Assembly (NCBI GenBank): GCA_012845835.1
Contig: JABAKD010000023.1
Location: 17,352,751 to 17,416,750 of the forward strand
From: Undaria pinnatifida
Lineage: Eukaryota; Sar; Phaeophyceae; Laminariales; Alariaceae
Reading direction: 5' to 3'
DNA length: 64,000 bases
Every line of letters starts with the position of its first letter. The first letter of the stretch is position 1. The notes under the pieces were generated by a model. The model made no database searches. It was given only the letters and a program-made list of their open reading frames with translations, and was not told where the DNA came from. The position numbers and the translations under genes are program-made. Of the stretch, positions 53,224-64,000 are shown piece by piece.

Positions 53224-56160
53224 GGCACGGATCCCATACATAGGGACACTTTCGTAAGGCATCAAAATAATCGCGCGAAGCGCGAAAAAAAAAATGGAGG
53301 CGTTTTGGAACATGGTAAAACATCATAAAAAAAATCGCGCATGCCTCCCTCTCATTAGAATGGGGCTCACGCAAGGTTGTTGCGGAGAAGTAAGAACTTC
53401 GGTAATTTTTATACCGAAGTTAGTGTTGGGTTGCCCACATCATTTTGCAATTCTCATGAAGATACAAAATTCAGCCTAAAACCAAAACCTCGGTTTCTTA
53501 ACAGAGGGCCGGCGGCACAATAATACTCGTAAAGTAGTACAGGACGTACGAATGGCAGGCTGATACTTCCAGAAAGGCAAGAAATCCGGAAGCTGAAGTT
53601 AGTGCAGATAACACCCTCGCCAAAATAAGAAACCCGCAGGATTCCTGTTTCTCGCTGTCAATAGGTACCCGATAGGTGTAGTGCAGATAGATTATTCTAG
53701 GTACAACGCTGTTTATACAGTAGAAGTAATGAAACAGGAAAAAGAGGAAGAAACCGGAATAATTCTGGCCGAGGCTGAAGTTCTTATTTGAGAAAGGGTG
53801 AGTTCTACACACTATCCTCAGCACAGGGCCTTCCGATTTTCTTATTTAGTATCAGGCTTGTGCTTACCAGATATCTGTTTTTTTTTAAATGTCATGACTA
53901 CTATTAATACTACTGCTGTTGTATCGCATAAAAGAAATGTAAAACAACGGCAAGCAGTGTACCAACCGGCCGCAAAGCACAGCAGCAGTGTTTTTTTCAT
54001 ACGCTTGTGATACATGTATTGTTGTATATTATCTTGCCGTTGCTAATACTCGAATACAGCGCGTTTTTTTGGGTTGAACTCCTCGGTGGCGTATTGTATA
54101 TCGAATGAAGTGGGCGTGCCGGTGACAATATTTGAAGACTGGGAAGTGATGCATGAGGCTCCGCCAAAAATAGACGACACGAACACCCAAAAAAATAGGA
54201 CCCGTGTAACAGCAGTTTACTCCAGTTCAACCAGATGATGCTTTTGATAATTCTTCCTTCTTTCATTAGACCACTAGACTACGGATTATACTGCAGACTC
54301 TTGCGTGGTGAGTTCTTGACTCTGAACGGTTCTTGCCCCCCGGCGACGTCCAGCATACGTACCGTGCCGATTCTTCACCCTGGCTAGAAGATATCAGCTC
54401 TCTCTGTGTTCATAAACTACTAAGTACTACGAGACAGGAAATCGATACCGCAAATAATAGAATAGCCTACGCAACGCGAAACGCACAGAAAAACTAAACG
54501 ATACACAAATCAGAAAACTCGGAGGAAACAAGAAAGCAACGTCAAGAAAGCAGAAAATAAAATAAAAACGGAGAAGAAAGAGAAAGAAAGGGCGGGGGGA
54601 GGGGTAGCTACGATTAGGGTGCCAGATAACCCTCCCCCCTTCTCCCCTCCCTCCTCGGGACAGAAAAAAGGAAGCAGGGGAAAGGAAAAACAAATCAAAA
54701 CCGGGTCGTGCCTTATTTCGTCGACAACGGTGGTAGTATCTAGCGTAGTATCTAGCTAGTAGTATCGCTGTGAGCTTCCCCCCCCAAGTGCCACACAAAA
54801 CGAACCGACCGGCTCGCGAACAAAGAAAAACAAAAATGGAACTCGAACGGTCTACCCTCTGTGAACTGATAAAACGCAAAGCTCGACGCGAGACTGCAGA
54901 CGCTAACCTACGACATCAAGATGGGCCGGAGTATCAAGCGACCCTACTGTGCACTGTTCACAATCACACCGCGACCACGACCGCTTTCCGTGTGGTCTAA
55001 TTTTCCCAGTTCTGCAGGCTTCGGGCCGGTGCTTTTCTGGCGGCACATTGCATTGAGGAAGCCCCCCCCTCCCACGCGGAGCAGGGTGCGCCTCCTGGTA
55101 CGTGCCTTCTTGTCGACGGTGGCCGCAGTGAAAGCAGATCTGAGGGCCCCGGGGTGGGCCCTTGGGCTTCTTCGGCTTCGATTGGGGGGCATCAAACTGC
55201 CCAGCCCCATCCCCGCCGCCCCCAAACTGCAACATATCTGCAACCCCCGCCGACGCGCCTGCACCGCCCGGTGCGCCCCCTCCTTCACTTCCGCCACAAA
55301 CACCACCGCCTGCCCCAGACCGACTCCGCGGAAAAGGCGGGGGAACAGCGCTACCGACAACACCCTCAAACATCGCCCCCACTTCAGCTTCCTGCTACCT
55401 AGCACGCAATGCAGCATGCTGTTTACTGATAGAGCGCATCGTATTCTTAACGTTGGCGTGCCCTTTGAACTTATCATAGTGATTCTGAAGCTGTTGGGCG
55501 GTTTTCCGATATACAGGCTACCATTCCGCCCGGCCAGTCTCGATCTTGGCACAGTACTCGTTCCACTCGATTGCCCACTTATCGAAGTTGACGCGTTGGT
55601 GACTCTGAAACCTCCCCATGTCATCGCCTTGGATAAAAAGCTTGTCGTAGACCTCGCTGGCAAACTTACGTTTCTCTGCTCCATTAGTAACGGGAGCACA
55701 CGGCATTCCGGAATGCAAGCGCAGCATTCTTGCGTACTGCTTCGCAGAGCGCGTAAGTCGCGGGAGGGGCACATCGTTCAGGGCCACTGCTGGCTCGCCG
55801 ACAAGGTCAACCGGCTCCTCACCCCGAGCATCAGGTCCCCACAATCTCTGAGAAAGGTCGCTTCTTTCACCAGTGTCTGCCACGTCAAGAGCAGAGACCC
55901 ACCCAGGAAACATCGGGTTATCCGGTGACCAGCTGGCCGTGTCGCTTTAGATAATCTCAAACTCAAACTGTTCGTAGCACGCTCCAATCTACTTCGGCAG
56001 TCCGCGGTTCTTTGCAGCCATCCCAATATTTCAGCGATAATTGAACTCCAGCAGGATCGAGTGGGCCAGCGCAGGAGAAGCGCAATAGTAGCCTGCGGAG
56101 GTAACGACGGAAACCCTCAAAAAAAGGGCAAACAGTTACAGCAGGCGGAAAACATATTGA
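53224..56160 (+). repeat. Left arm of a 2.94-kb near-identical inverted repeat
   Basis: The reverse complement of this stretch reappears at 59352-62287. The two ends were located by direct comparison: outer ends at GGCACGGATCCC/GGGATCCGTGCC, inner ends at CATATTGA/TCAATATG. Translations of corresponding frames are identical or differ at one to three residues over 100-335 codons. The arm spans the D2/D3 junction. Confidence 0.95.
54903..56110 (-). pseudogene. Transposase-like C-terminal half in D3 (most complete copy)
   Basis: Minus strand: FRRYLRRLLLRFSCAGPL (about 56090), then a frame 55913-55518: FPGWVSALDVADTGERSDLS, EPAVALNDVPLPRLTRSAKQ, YARMLRLHSGMPCAP, FASEVYDKLFIQGDDMGRFQ and HQRVNFDKWAIEWNEYCAK. 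After a stop near 55517 it resumes with QQLQNHYDKFKGHANVKNTM and SISKQHAALRAR. The last frame (55382-54903) has a Gly-rich linker followed by a Cys/His-rich end (ICFHCGHRRQEGTYQEAHPA, QCNVPPEKHRPEAC, CDCEQC), which could bind zinc. The helical QxLxNHYDxxKGHANVK region could be DNA binding. No DDE triad could be fixed. A second copy is in the right arm, on the plus strand. Confidence 0.5.
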
Positions 56161-56434
56161 GCAGATTTCAGAAACAAACGAAACATATTTGCCACCTCTA
56201 CAGCATTCACGTCGTCCTGGTCGACATTGCCACCGATCTCGTCTCCGGCTTCTAGGTCACAAGCGCGGTCGTGACCAACATCAAAGTCAAACCCGTCGCC
56301 ACCGTCCTCTTCGCCCTCGTCCGAGTCCGCATCATCTACAAAAAAAGAAGAAATAAAAAAGTTTGGTTTGTGTGGCGAATACAAACGTCAGCAAGAGAAT
56401 GAGGAACGCCAATGCGGGCAGGGCGTCAGACAAC

Positions 56435-57559
56435 TCAGCTCAAATTCTTCCAAGGACGGTGTAAGGCATTACCTAGCGAGCCCACCACGTGGCAAGGTGC
56501 TTCGGTGGCGAAGAAGTCGGGGTCATCGTTGTAAGCGGCACTCGCATTCGGGTTCGGCGACGGTGCTGGTGTCGCAGGGGAGGGTGTCCAATCTGCCGCG
56601 AGGCGAACACGGGTAACGTCCCACAGAACAAGCCTGTCACCGCCGCCGCCGCAGATTTCCTTCATCGTCACACGACCCACACCCGCGAAGAAAGGTGCCT
56701 CCTTGTGTGCTGCGTACGTAGCAGGCTTGACCGCGTCGCTCACTTTGACTACGACGTTCTTCTGGCCGCCAGATTGACGTGATCGAGGACGCCACCGAAG
56801 CAAAGATCCAGTGGTAGTCTCATGGCCCTGTACGTTCCCAACACCAACACAACTGGCATGGTTGTTGCTGTGGAGTCGCACCTAGAGCTCCATCGTAAAA
56901 TATACCAGGTTTAGGCGATGTTGCCACGTTTAGTCGCTTGTGATGCGGATGTGCAGTGCATGTTGTTGGTTTAGATGGTGCAAGAAATAAGGTCTCGATG
57001 AATATGTTACAAAACATCCCAATCGCATCTGTGTTCCCGGCGGCAAGATGGTCGGAACCGGGCCGCGTATGGGATCCTTCAATATCTCGATCTCCACGTA
57101 AACGAGAACGGACGCGTAAGCATCCAGGCAGGCATACTCTACCCGTGACGGCATGATGAGGATTATAAAAGGCAGGCATCATTAACATTCCACCTATCAG
57201 CAGATTCAAGAGCATGGCGCCAACAATCAAGCTGGCAACAAGAAACGTTCGATAATCTACAACGAGCGTTAACAGGACACGCGCAGAGCTAGCTAGAGTA
57301 GTATCACCAGTTGGGCATTGAGGGGAGAACTCCGGCGAGACAAGCGGGAGGTCGGGTACGTGGGCAACTCTTTCCCAAGCAAACTAGACACTATACCCGC
57401 CAGCGAAAGAGATGGCGTCTGCACCCAACAAGCTTTCGCGTGAGTCAGCGCGTCCGCAGTGTTCGCGGCTTTGACCTCATCCAAATACGTCGCGTCTGAC
57501 TTGGTATTGGCGCCAAGTCTACCATCATGTCCTGGTACCAAATCACGCTGTTTTTTCAC
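56435..57559 (-). pseudogene. 3'-5' exonuclease-like domain in D3
   Basis: 57559-57293: LGANTKSDATYLDEVKAANT and SLSLAGIVSSLLGKELP. 57154-56930: VEYACLDAYASVLVYVEIE, a textbook exonuclease III motif (Y..LDAY) of the DEDDy family, better preserved than in D1. Then ILKDPIRGPVPTILPPGTQ. A frame change and the same TAG seen in D1 (near 56884) precede 56881-56435: KNVVVKVSDAVKPATYAAHK, VGRVTMKEICGG, LVLWDVTRVRLAADWTP and DDPDFFATEAPCHV. The acidic linker (DADSDEGEEDGGDGFDFDVG) follows. The N-terminal metal-binding DxE is not visible. Confidence 0.6.
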
Positions 57560-58623
57560 CTTGGGAAACGCAAGCGAGAATTTTCGAATTGAATACGCCT
57601 AGTAGTGCCAGCTGCGAACTGCCGAACCAAGAAAACACGACTGCCGCAATTGTACCAGGTGCCAGCTATCATGTACCAGCCATCATATGCTCAGAGCTAT
57701 ACATCACGTGTACGAGTGTAGAAGCTACGACAGCAAACAAGCTTCAGCAGAAGCAATAGCTTCAAAATAGATGGCGTAATTAGCCAGGCTGTTATTTACA
57801 CGAAAATAAAAAACTCGGGATACGTTATACTGAAGTTAATGTACAATAAGGTAGTGTGCACCCTCTCCCAAATAAGAAAGCCAGCCTAGGTCACTTTTTT
57901 GTACCTGGTATATTTTAGGTTCCTTGTACTACGTACTGCATCTGGAATCTGGCACGCGAGTAATCAGAGGTCAGGTATGGTATATACTACTACCAGGTAC
58001 CAGGTATTGCATGCTCGGAGCTATGATACCTGGTACCTGGTAGGTTCGAGTACAAGCAGCAGCGCACAAGCAGCAGGAGCAGTAGCCGACAATGACCTGG
58101 TACGACTCGTACCTCGTATCCAAATAACATTGCCGCAGACAGACTGCTGATGTACAGCAGTACAGGGCACGTAAACATAAACCTGGTAATAAGAAAGCCA
58201 GGGCGATATTTAGCTACCGGAATAAGAAACTCGGGAGCCAATATACTGAAGTTACCTGTGAAAACAAACCCTCTGCCAAATACGAAAGCCAACCTAGTGC
58301 TGTAGGTCAGTATTTCCGCGCGTGCCTTATGATATACCCGGTACAGCAGTACTACAGGCGTACAAGACACCTACCTGTAATATTAAAGGTGCAGTAATAA
58401 GAAAGCCGAGTTGATATTTTCAGGGAAATAAGAAGCTCGGGAGCTGTTATACTGAAGTCAGTGTAGAACGTACCCCCTCACAAATAAGAAAGCCAGCCTA
58501 CCGCAGGCACCAGGTATGTATTATGGTTCTTATCTGGTATCCTGTACTGCTTTACCATGGTACCAGGTGCCAGGTATAAGAGTACAGCAGCAAGTAACAA
58601 ACAGAAGTCTACGATAGAACCAC

Positions 58624-58956
58624 TCACATCCGGCCTTGGGTGGCGTAGGTAGAGGGCTGTAAGGAAACTACCCCATCCGCTTGCTCCCCCCCTTGAAGTG
58701 CTTTCTGCTGGCTTTGGCAGAATGGTGCTCGTGATCTCGATGAATCGACGCTGCCCTGGTTCGATGCTGTCAAAGTAGATGAAGTTGCACTTTGTTGTGG
58801 TTCGCTCTCCCGAGCAGATCCATCACCGCTGCCTTTACCGATACTTCCATCGCTGCCTCCACCGTCACGACCTCCGCCGCTGCTGCCTCCAATGCCCACA
58901 CCGCTGCCTCCGCCATCACTACCCACCTCGTCGCATCGACACATGGCAGGCTCCAA
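58624..58956 (-). CDS. Gly/Ser-rich hypothetical ORF of D3
   Basis: 110 codons, MEPAMCRCDEVGSDGGGSGV, then SARESEPQQSATSSTLTAS. It retains the ATG and frame of the D1 ORF (30249-29932), with an added SNQGSVDSSRSR segment. Function unknown. Confidence 0.35.
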   Translation of the reverse strand: MEPAMCRCDEVGSDGGGSGVGIGGSSGGGRDGGGSDGSIGKGSGDGSARESEPQQSATSSTLTASNQGSVDSSRSRAPFCQSQQKALQGGEQADGVVSLQPSTYATQGRM

Positions 58957-59351
58957 GAAACGAAACTAGTCACACTACAACCGCTGCTACAGGGAGGCAG
59001 GCTCCTTGGCTCGAGACAACGGAAGCAAGCCTGGTGGTCGTAGGCTAGGAGAACCGCAATTAGACATACTGAAGCGTACATAGCCGCCACACCAGCATGG
59101 TGCTGAGGAGCCGGCTGTGGTGCCGGTTGTCTGGTGTCCGCGCTGCGCGCGGTCCCGCTTGCGGTCTCTCTTCTCTCCCTGAGAGACGCGGCGCGATCAC
59201 AGCGCGAAGCTCGGTGCAATCATCGCCAATCATAATTGTATATCCTTACAAAACCCTTACAAAACTCGTGTTCCATTTGTTTAATTTGCTCCCTGTAAGC
59301 CAATCATACCGCTGGATCCTTACAAAAAAATCCCCAGGAACGTACACCTGT

Positions 59352-62287
59352 TCAATATGTTTTCCGCCTGCTGTAACTGTTTGCCCTTTTTTTGAGGGTT
59401 TCCGTCGTTACCTCCGCAGGCTACTATTGCGCTTCTCCTGCGCTGGCCCACTCGATCCTGCTGGAGTTCAATTATCGCTGAAATATTGGGATGGCTGCAA
59501 AGAACCGCGGACTGCCGAAGTAGATTGGAGCGTGCTACGAACAGTTTGAGTTTGAGATTATCTAAAGCGACACGGCCAGCTGGTCACCGGATAACCCGAT
59601 GTTTCCTGGGTGGGTCTCTGCTCTTGACGTGGCAGACACTGGTGAAAGAAGCGACCTTTCTCAGAGATTGTGGGGACCTGATGCTCGGGGTGAGGAGCCG
59701 GTTGACCTTGTCGGCGAGCCAGCAGTGGCTCTGAACGATGTGCCCCTCCCGCGACTTACGCGCTCTGCGAAGCAGTACGCAAGAATGCTGCGCTTGCATT
59801 CCGGAATGCCGTGTGCTCCTTTTACTAATGGAGCAGAGAAACGTAAGTTTGCCAGCGAGGTCTACGACAAGCTTTTTATCCAAGGCGATGACATGGGGAG
59901 GTTTCAGAGTCACCAACGCGTCAACTTCGATAAGTGGGCAATCGAGTGGAACGAGTACTGTGCCAAGATCGAGACTGGCCGGGCGGAATGGTAGCCTGTA
60001 TATCGGAAAACCGCCCAACAGCTTCAGAATCACTATGATAAGTTCAAAGGGCACGCCAACGTTAAGAATACGATGCGCTCTATCAGTAAACAGCATGCTG
60101 CATTGCGTGCTAGGTAGCAGGAAGCTGAAGTGGGGGCGATGTTTGAGGGTGTTGTCGGTAGCGCTGTTCCCCCGCCTTTTCCGCGGAGTCGGTCTGGGGC
60201 AGGCGGTGGTGTTTGTGGCGGAAGTGAAGGAGGGGGCGCACCGGGCGGTGCAGGCGCGTCGGCGGGGGTTGCAGATATGTTGCAGTTTGGGGGCGGCGGG
60301 GATGGGGCTGGGCAGTTTGATGCCCCCCAATCGAAGCCGAAGAAGCCCAAGGGCCCACCCCGGGGCCCTCAGATCTGCTTTCACTGCGGCCACCGTCGAC
60401 AAGAAGGCACGTACCAGGAGGCGCACCCTGCTCCGCGTGGGAGGGGGGGGCTTCCTCAATGCAATGTGCCGCCAGAAAAGCACCGGCCCGAAGCCTGCAG
60501 AACTGGGAAAATTAGACCACACGGAAAGCGGTCGTGGTCGCGGTGTGATTGTGAACAGTGCACAGTAGGGTCGCTTGATACTCCGGCCCATCTTGATGTC
60601 GTAGGTTAGCGTCTGCAGTCTCGCGTCGAGTTTTGCGTTTTATCAGTTCACAGAGGGTAGACCGTTCGAGTTCCATTTTTGTTTTTCTTTGTTCGCGAGC
60701 CGGTCGGTTCGTTTTGTGTGGCACTTGGGGGGGGAAGCTCACAGCGATACTACTAGCTAGATACTACGCTAGATACTACCACCGTTGTCGACGAAATAAG
60801 GCACGACCCGGTTTTGATTTGTTTTTCCTTTCCCCTGCTTCCTTTTTTCTGTCCCGAGGAGGGAGGGGAGAAGGGGGGAGGGTTATCTGGCACCCTAATC
60901 GTAGCTACCCCTCCCCCCGCCCTTTCTTTCTCTTTCTTCTCCGTTTTTATTTTATTTTCTGCTTTCTTGACGTTGCTTTCTTGTTTCCTCCGAGTTTTCT
61001 GATTTGTGTATCGTTTAGTTTTTCTGTGCGTTTCGCGTTGCGTAGGCTATTCTATTATTTGCGGTATCGATTTCCTGTCTCGTAGTACTTAGTAGTTTAT
61101 GAACACAGAGAGAGCTGATATCTTCTAGCCAGGGTGAAGAATCGGCACGGTACGTATGCTGGACGTCGCCGGGGGGCAAGAACCGTTCAGAGTCAAGAAC
61201 TCACCACGCAAGAGTCTGCAGTATAATCCGTAGTCTAGTGGTCTAATGAAAGAAGGAAGAATTATCAAAAGCATCATCTGGTTGAACTGGAGTAAACTGC
61301 TGTTACACGGGTCCTATTTTTTTGGGTGTTCGTGTCGTCTATTTTTGGCGGAGCCTCATGCATAACTTCCCAGTCTTCAAATATTGTCACCGGCACGCCC
61401 ACTTCATTCGATATACAATACGCCACCGAGGAGTTCAACCCAAAAAAACGCGCTGTATTCGAGTATTAGCAACGGCAAGATAATATACAACAATACATGT
61501 ATCACAAGCGTATGAAAAAAACACTGCTGCTGTGCTTTGCGGCCGGTTGGTACACTGCTTGCCGTTGTTTTACATTTCTTTTATGCGATACAACAGCAGT
61601 AGTATTAATAGTAGTCATGACATTTAAAAAAAAACAGATATCTGGTAAGCACAAGCCTGATACTAAATAAGAAAATCGGAAGGCCCTGTGCTGAGGATAG
61701 TGTGTAGAACTCACCCTTTCTCAAATAAGAACTTCAGCCTCGGCCAGAATTATTCCGGTTTCTTCCTCTTTTTCCTGTTTCATTACTTCTACTGTATAAA
61801 CAGCGTTGTACCTAGAATAATCTATCTGCACTACACCTATCGGGTACCTATTGACAGCGAGAAACAGGAATCCTGCGGGTTTCTTATTTTGGCGAGGGTG
61901 TTATCTGCACTAACTTCAGCTTCCGGATTTCTTGCCTTTCTGGAAGTATCAGCCTGCCATTCGTACGTCCTGTACTACTTTACGAGTATTATTGTGCCGC
62001 CGGCCCTCTGTTAAGAAACCGAGGTTTTAGTTTTAGGCTGAATTTTGTATCTTCATGAGAATTGCAAAATGATGTGGGCAACCCAACACTAACTTCGGTA
62101 TAAAAATTACCGAAGTTCTTACTTCTCCGCAACAACCTTGCGTGAGCCCCACTCTAATGAGAGGGAGGCATGCGCGATTTTTTTTATGATGTTTTACCAT
62201 GTTCCAAAGCGCCTCCATTTTTTTTTCGCGCTTCGCGCGATTATTTTGATGCCTTACGAAAGTGTCCCCATGTATGGGATCCGTGCC
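59352..62287 (-). repeat. Right arm of the 2.94-kb inverted repeat
   Basis: Reverse complement of 53224-56160 with roughly ten differences seen, including one base in an A/T run near 62217-62226. It therefore carries the D2 end, D2/D3 junction and D3 coding end in reversed order. Just inside it (59340-59351) the sequence ACGTACACCTGT continues D1-type sequence that the left arm does not have. Confidence 0.95.
59390..60609 (+). pseudogene. Transposase-like C-terminal half, inverted copy
   Basis: Plus-strand counterpart of 54903-56110. The frames are 59401-59549 (RYLRRLLLRFSCAGPLDP), 59599-59994 (VSALDVADTG...IEWNEYCAK), then 60130-60609 (Gly-rich linker and ICFHCGHRRQEGTYQEAHPA). Same stops as the left arm. 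It differs by isolated substitutions, for example within the APVTNGAE/APFTNGAE segment. Confidence 0.5.
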
Positions 62288-63256
62288 TCTAGATAACGAT
62301 CACACACCACATCAGATCCTCAACAGTCAATCACCACAAAGAAGATCAACTGCCGTGTCTTACCAACAACACTACACACTCTCTGGTGCTCCACTTTCCA
62401 CAAGGTCCATGACAAGCTTTGAAAAAAATGCACATCACGACACGCTTAGTTTACATTTGGACTAGGGAAATGGTTTTTGTAACGCAGGCGAATTAGTATA
62501 ACTCGCATTGTTTGTCTCCAGGCCCGATTCAGGCCCAACCAACTTGTTTGAACGCCGATCTTGCCGTGGGTCTGTGAGCATGGGTGCAGAAAAGGTTAAA
62601 CCGGCGCTCTCCCGCCGCGCGGGCGCGTGCTCGTCGAGGCACGAGCGAAAGCGTCTGGGTGTGGATGAGCCCGTGTATCTTTTCTTGCGGGATGACTATT
62701 GATAGACGTGTCTGAGAAAATAAGGACCGTTTTTGACCTCAACATAAAGAAAGACAGATCCCGGTATTATACACCCGGACAGAGCGGATGTCAACAGGAG
62801 GAGGCTGGGACGTGGAGGCCGGAAGCAGCCGAGTGTCGGAACGAGCGCTACAGGGCACAAAGGGACATAGAGCAGGGAAAGTTTGAAAGATGACGCCGAG
62901 CGCGGCGAGGGTGGAGAGGCTGGCATGCGTCGCGAGGGTAGCACGCACCACCCAGTCTCGATACGGCAAGAAACATTTTGCCTTTACGAACAGAGTGATA
63001 TGATACACCATGGAAAGGGTTCAAGGATATACTTAACATACTTTCGTATTGGCGATGGACAAACGTTTTCGGATATACACGGTGCCTTCGTGGCCAAACT
63101 CGGGCACCATTATATTTCAGTGTTCGCGACGCCCCCAGGACGCCATCGGATTGGCTGGGTGGGTCGGTTCGAGGTCTGTTGATATTATTGTACACACATA
63201 CACATATTGTGTCTTCATGGGGAGGGTGCTCGTGGACTTTTTCTTTTTTTCTGTTG
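62288..63256. other. Unique sequence after the inverted repeat; no gene recognised
   Basis: Short open frames on both strands have no recognisable similarity. Nothing here resembles the D, A/B or copia families. Confidence 0.5.
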
Positions 63257-63330
63257 TTAAGGAATTAGTAGGGTATCAGTCCGTTTGACCACTTGCAAAA
63301 AGTTAACCAATAGCTTACCCATACTAAGCC
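63257..63330. repeat. 74-bp direct repeat, copy 1
   Basis: TTAAGGAATTAGTAGGGTAT...AATAGCTTACCCATACTAAGCC. A second copy with about eight changes is at 63550-63623; the two enclose about 220 bp. Confidence 0.9.
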
Positions 63331-63549
63331 ATATATATGACACTCTCCCCCCCTGAAACAGCTAGATAGCAGGTCGGCCGGATATATGGGCGGACCTGTC
63401 AATGTCCATGCGGTCTCATTTCCTGGGGATACCGGGGAGAGTATATTTCAAGTTCGGCATGGGGAAAATCGGAAAAAGTTTTCTATTGAGGATGGTGGGA
63501 TTTAAACCAACGACCCAAAAAAAACATGGTATGTCGACGACGCCACTTA

Positions 63550-63623
63550 TTAAGGAATTAGTGGGGTATAAGCCCGTTTGACCACTTGCAAAAGGTTAAC
63601 CAATAGCTTACCCAAACCAAGCC
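63550..63623. repeat. 74-bp direct repeat, copy 2
   Basis: TTAAGGAATTAGTGGGGTAT...AATAGCTTACCCAAACCAAGCC. See copy 1. Confidence 0.9.
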
Positions 63624-63718
63624 TTACTACATTGTGCTGTGCTGTACCACTGCTGTACCTGGTACTACGTCCTGCTGTAGTACAGGGTGGCACCGTCGTC
63701 GATCGCCCGCCGTCGCCC

Positions 63719-64000
63719 GGTTGCTCGCTCGCCCGCCGTCGCTCCCTTCCCCGGTCGGTGCCGTTCGATCGCCCGCCGCCGCTGTTGTTATCGTTATTAC
63801 CACGTACCGATACTACAACAACACCAGAGGGGTGTACACATGCATACTACATCATTGAATCGCAATGCATGCACCCCCAGCTCAGCCCGGTCGTTCGCTC
63901 GCCCGCCGTCGCTCCCTTCCCCGGTGCCGTTCGATCGCCCGCCGCCGCTGTTGTTATCATTATTACCACGTACCGATACTACAACAACACCAGAGGGGTG
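63719..64000. repeat. 170-bp tandem repeat running off the window end
   Basis: The unit at 63719-63834 (TCGCTCGCCCGCCGTCGCTC ... CACGTACCGATACTACAACAACACCAGAGGGGTG) recurs at 63889-64000 with small changes. A 54-bp spacer follows the first copy. The array probably continues beyond the window. Confidence 0.9.

Larger units (their letters stand above)
44120..53500 (-). mobile_element. Repeat unit D2, interrupted by copia element E and internally deleted
   Basis: Begins CTTACCAGAGGACCGGCGG (44120) and is cut by E at 44304/50522. The host sequence resumes CCTGATACTTGTACAAGTAG, matching D1 at about 24534. It follows D1 to about 53196 (D1 27228). It then jumps, across a 27-bp filler, to the sequence at D1 30510, losing about 3.3 kb that includes the exonuclease and Gly-rich ORFs. 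It ends ACCTCGGTTTCTTA at 53500, where D3 begins. Confidence 0.6.
53497..59351 (-). mobile_element. Repeat unit D3
   Basis: Starts CTTAACAGAGGGCCGGCGG directly after D2. It keeps a C-terminal coding segment missing from D1 and D2 (about 55495-55810). It lacks about 940 bp of the middle region: the junction CATATTGA/GCAGATTTC lies at 56160. Minus-strand contents are Gly-rich ORF (58956-58624), exonuclease-like domain (57559-56435), acidic linker (56340-56210) and transposase-like end (to 54903). At about 59179-59317 there is about 140 bp not found in D1, and then the inverted copy begins. Confidence 0.6.

Noticed and set aside
59584-60591. 335-codon minus-strand frame and its twin at 54921-55928 on the plus strand
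   Set aside because: Both are antisense to the transposase-like coding frames; openness comes from GC-rich shadow frames duplicated by the inverted repeat.
63485-63515. Possible tRNA or SINE (T-arm-like GGTTTAAATCCCACC on the minus strand)
   Set aside because: No matching acceptor stem, D-arm or anticodon arm could be placed; one T-stem pair mismatches.

Overview
This 64 kb window is eukaryotic repeat-rich DNA. It contains no rRNA, no convincing tRNA and no host gene that I can recognise. Almost all of it is nested or tandem mobile elements: LTR retrotransposons of the Ty3/gypsy (chromovirus-like) and Ty1/copia types, plus a family coding for a 3'-5' exonuclease-like and transposase-like protein. 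Roughly balanced GC, long trinucleotide and poly-C tracts, and copia and exonuclease-type proteins of a kind common in algal and stramenopile genomes suggest an alga (brown or other stramenopile, or red). That is an inference and not a firm placement.

Layout. 1-569 is a GTT/TTG microsatellite leading into a truncated copia pol fragment (F, 570-1272, +). 2006-23195 is a decayed Ty3/gypsy element (C, minus strand: gag, RT, RNase H, integrase). It is split by element A (3490-15919, minus), which has TG..CA LTRs and a CATG target duplication. 24353-30776 is repeat unit D1. Element B (30777-44119, minus), a sister of A, sits after D1 with a CTTA duplication. D2 (44120-53500) follows and is itself split by a full-length copia element E (44305-50521, +, 406-bp LTRs, CCTGA duplication). 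D3 (53497-59351) comes next. A 2.94-kb near-identical inverted copy (59352-62287) mirrors 53224-56160. 62288-64000 holds short direct and tandem repeats.

The most interesting content is the A/B family, two 12.4-13.3 kb copies with the same architecture. Read on the minus strand this is: 5' LTR, tRNA-type primer site, a small repeat-containing leader ORF, a long array of about 83-bp tandem repeats, gag, a 234-bp tandem repeat region, a domain with the sequence signature of the NADAR/YbiA (DUF1768) N-glycosidase superfamily, a low-complexity linker, an integrase with a GPY/F module, a chromodomain, and a Tudor-like domain. I could find no reverse transcriptase or RNase H in either copy, so the family looks non-autonomous and may use enzymes of C-like relatives. 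A NADAR-type domain inside a chromodomain LTR retrotransposon is the best candidate here for an undescribed system.

All copies are damaged by frameshifts or stops. LTR divergences are about 3.4% (A), 2.6% (B) and 3.2% (E), so A, B and E are of similar, moderately young age, whereas C and F are older. The near-identity of the inverted-repeat arms shows a much more recent event (or an assembly artefact) in the D3 region.
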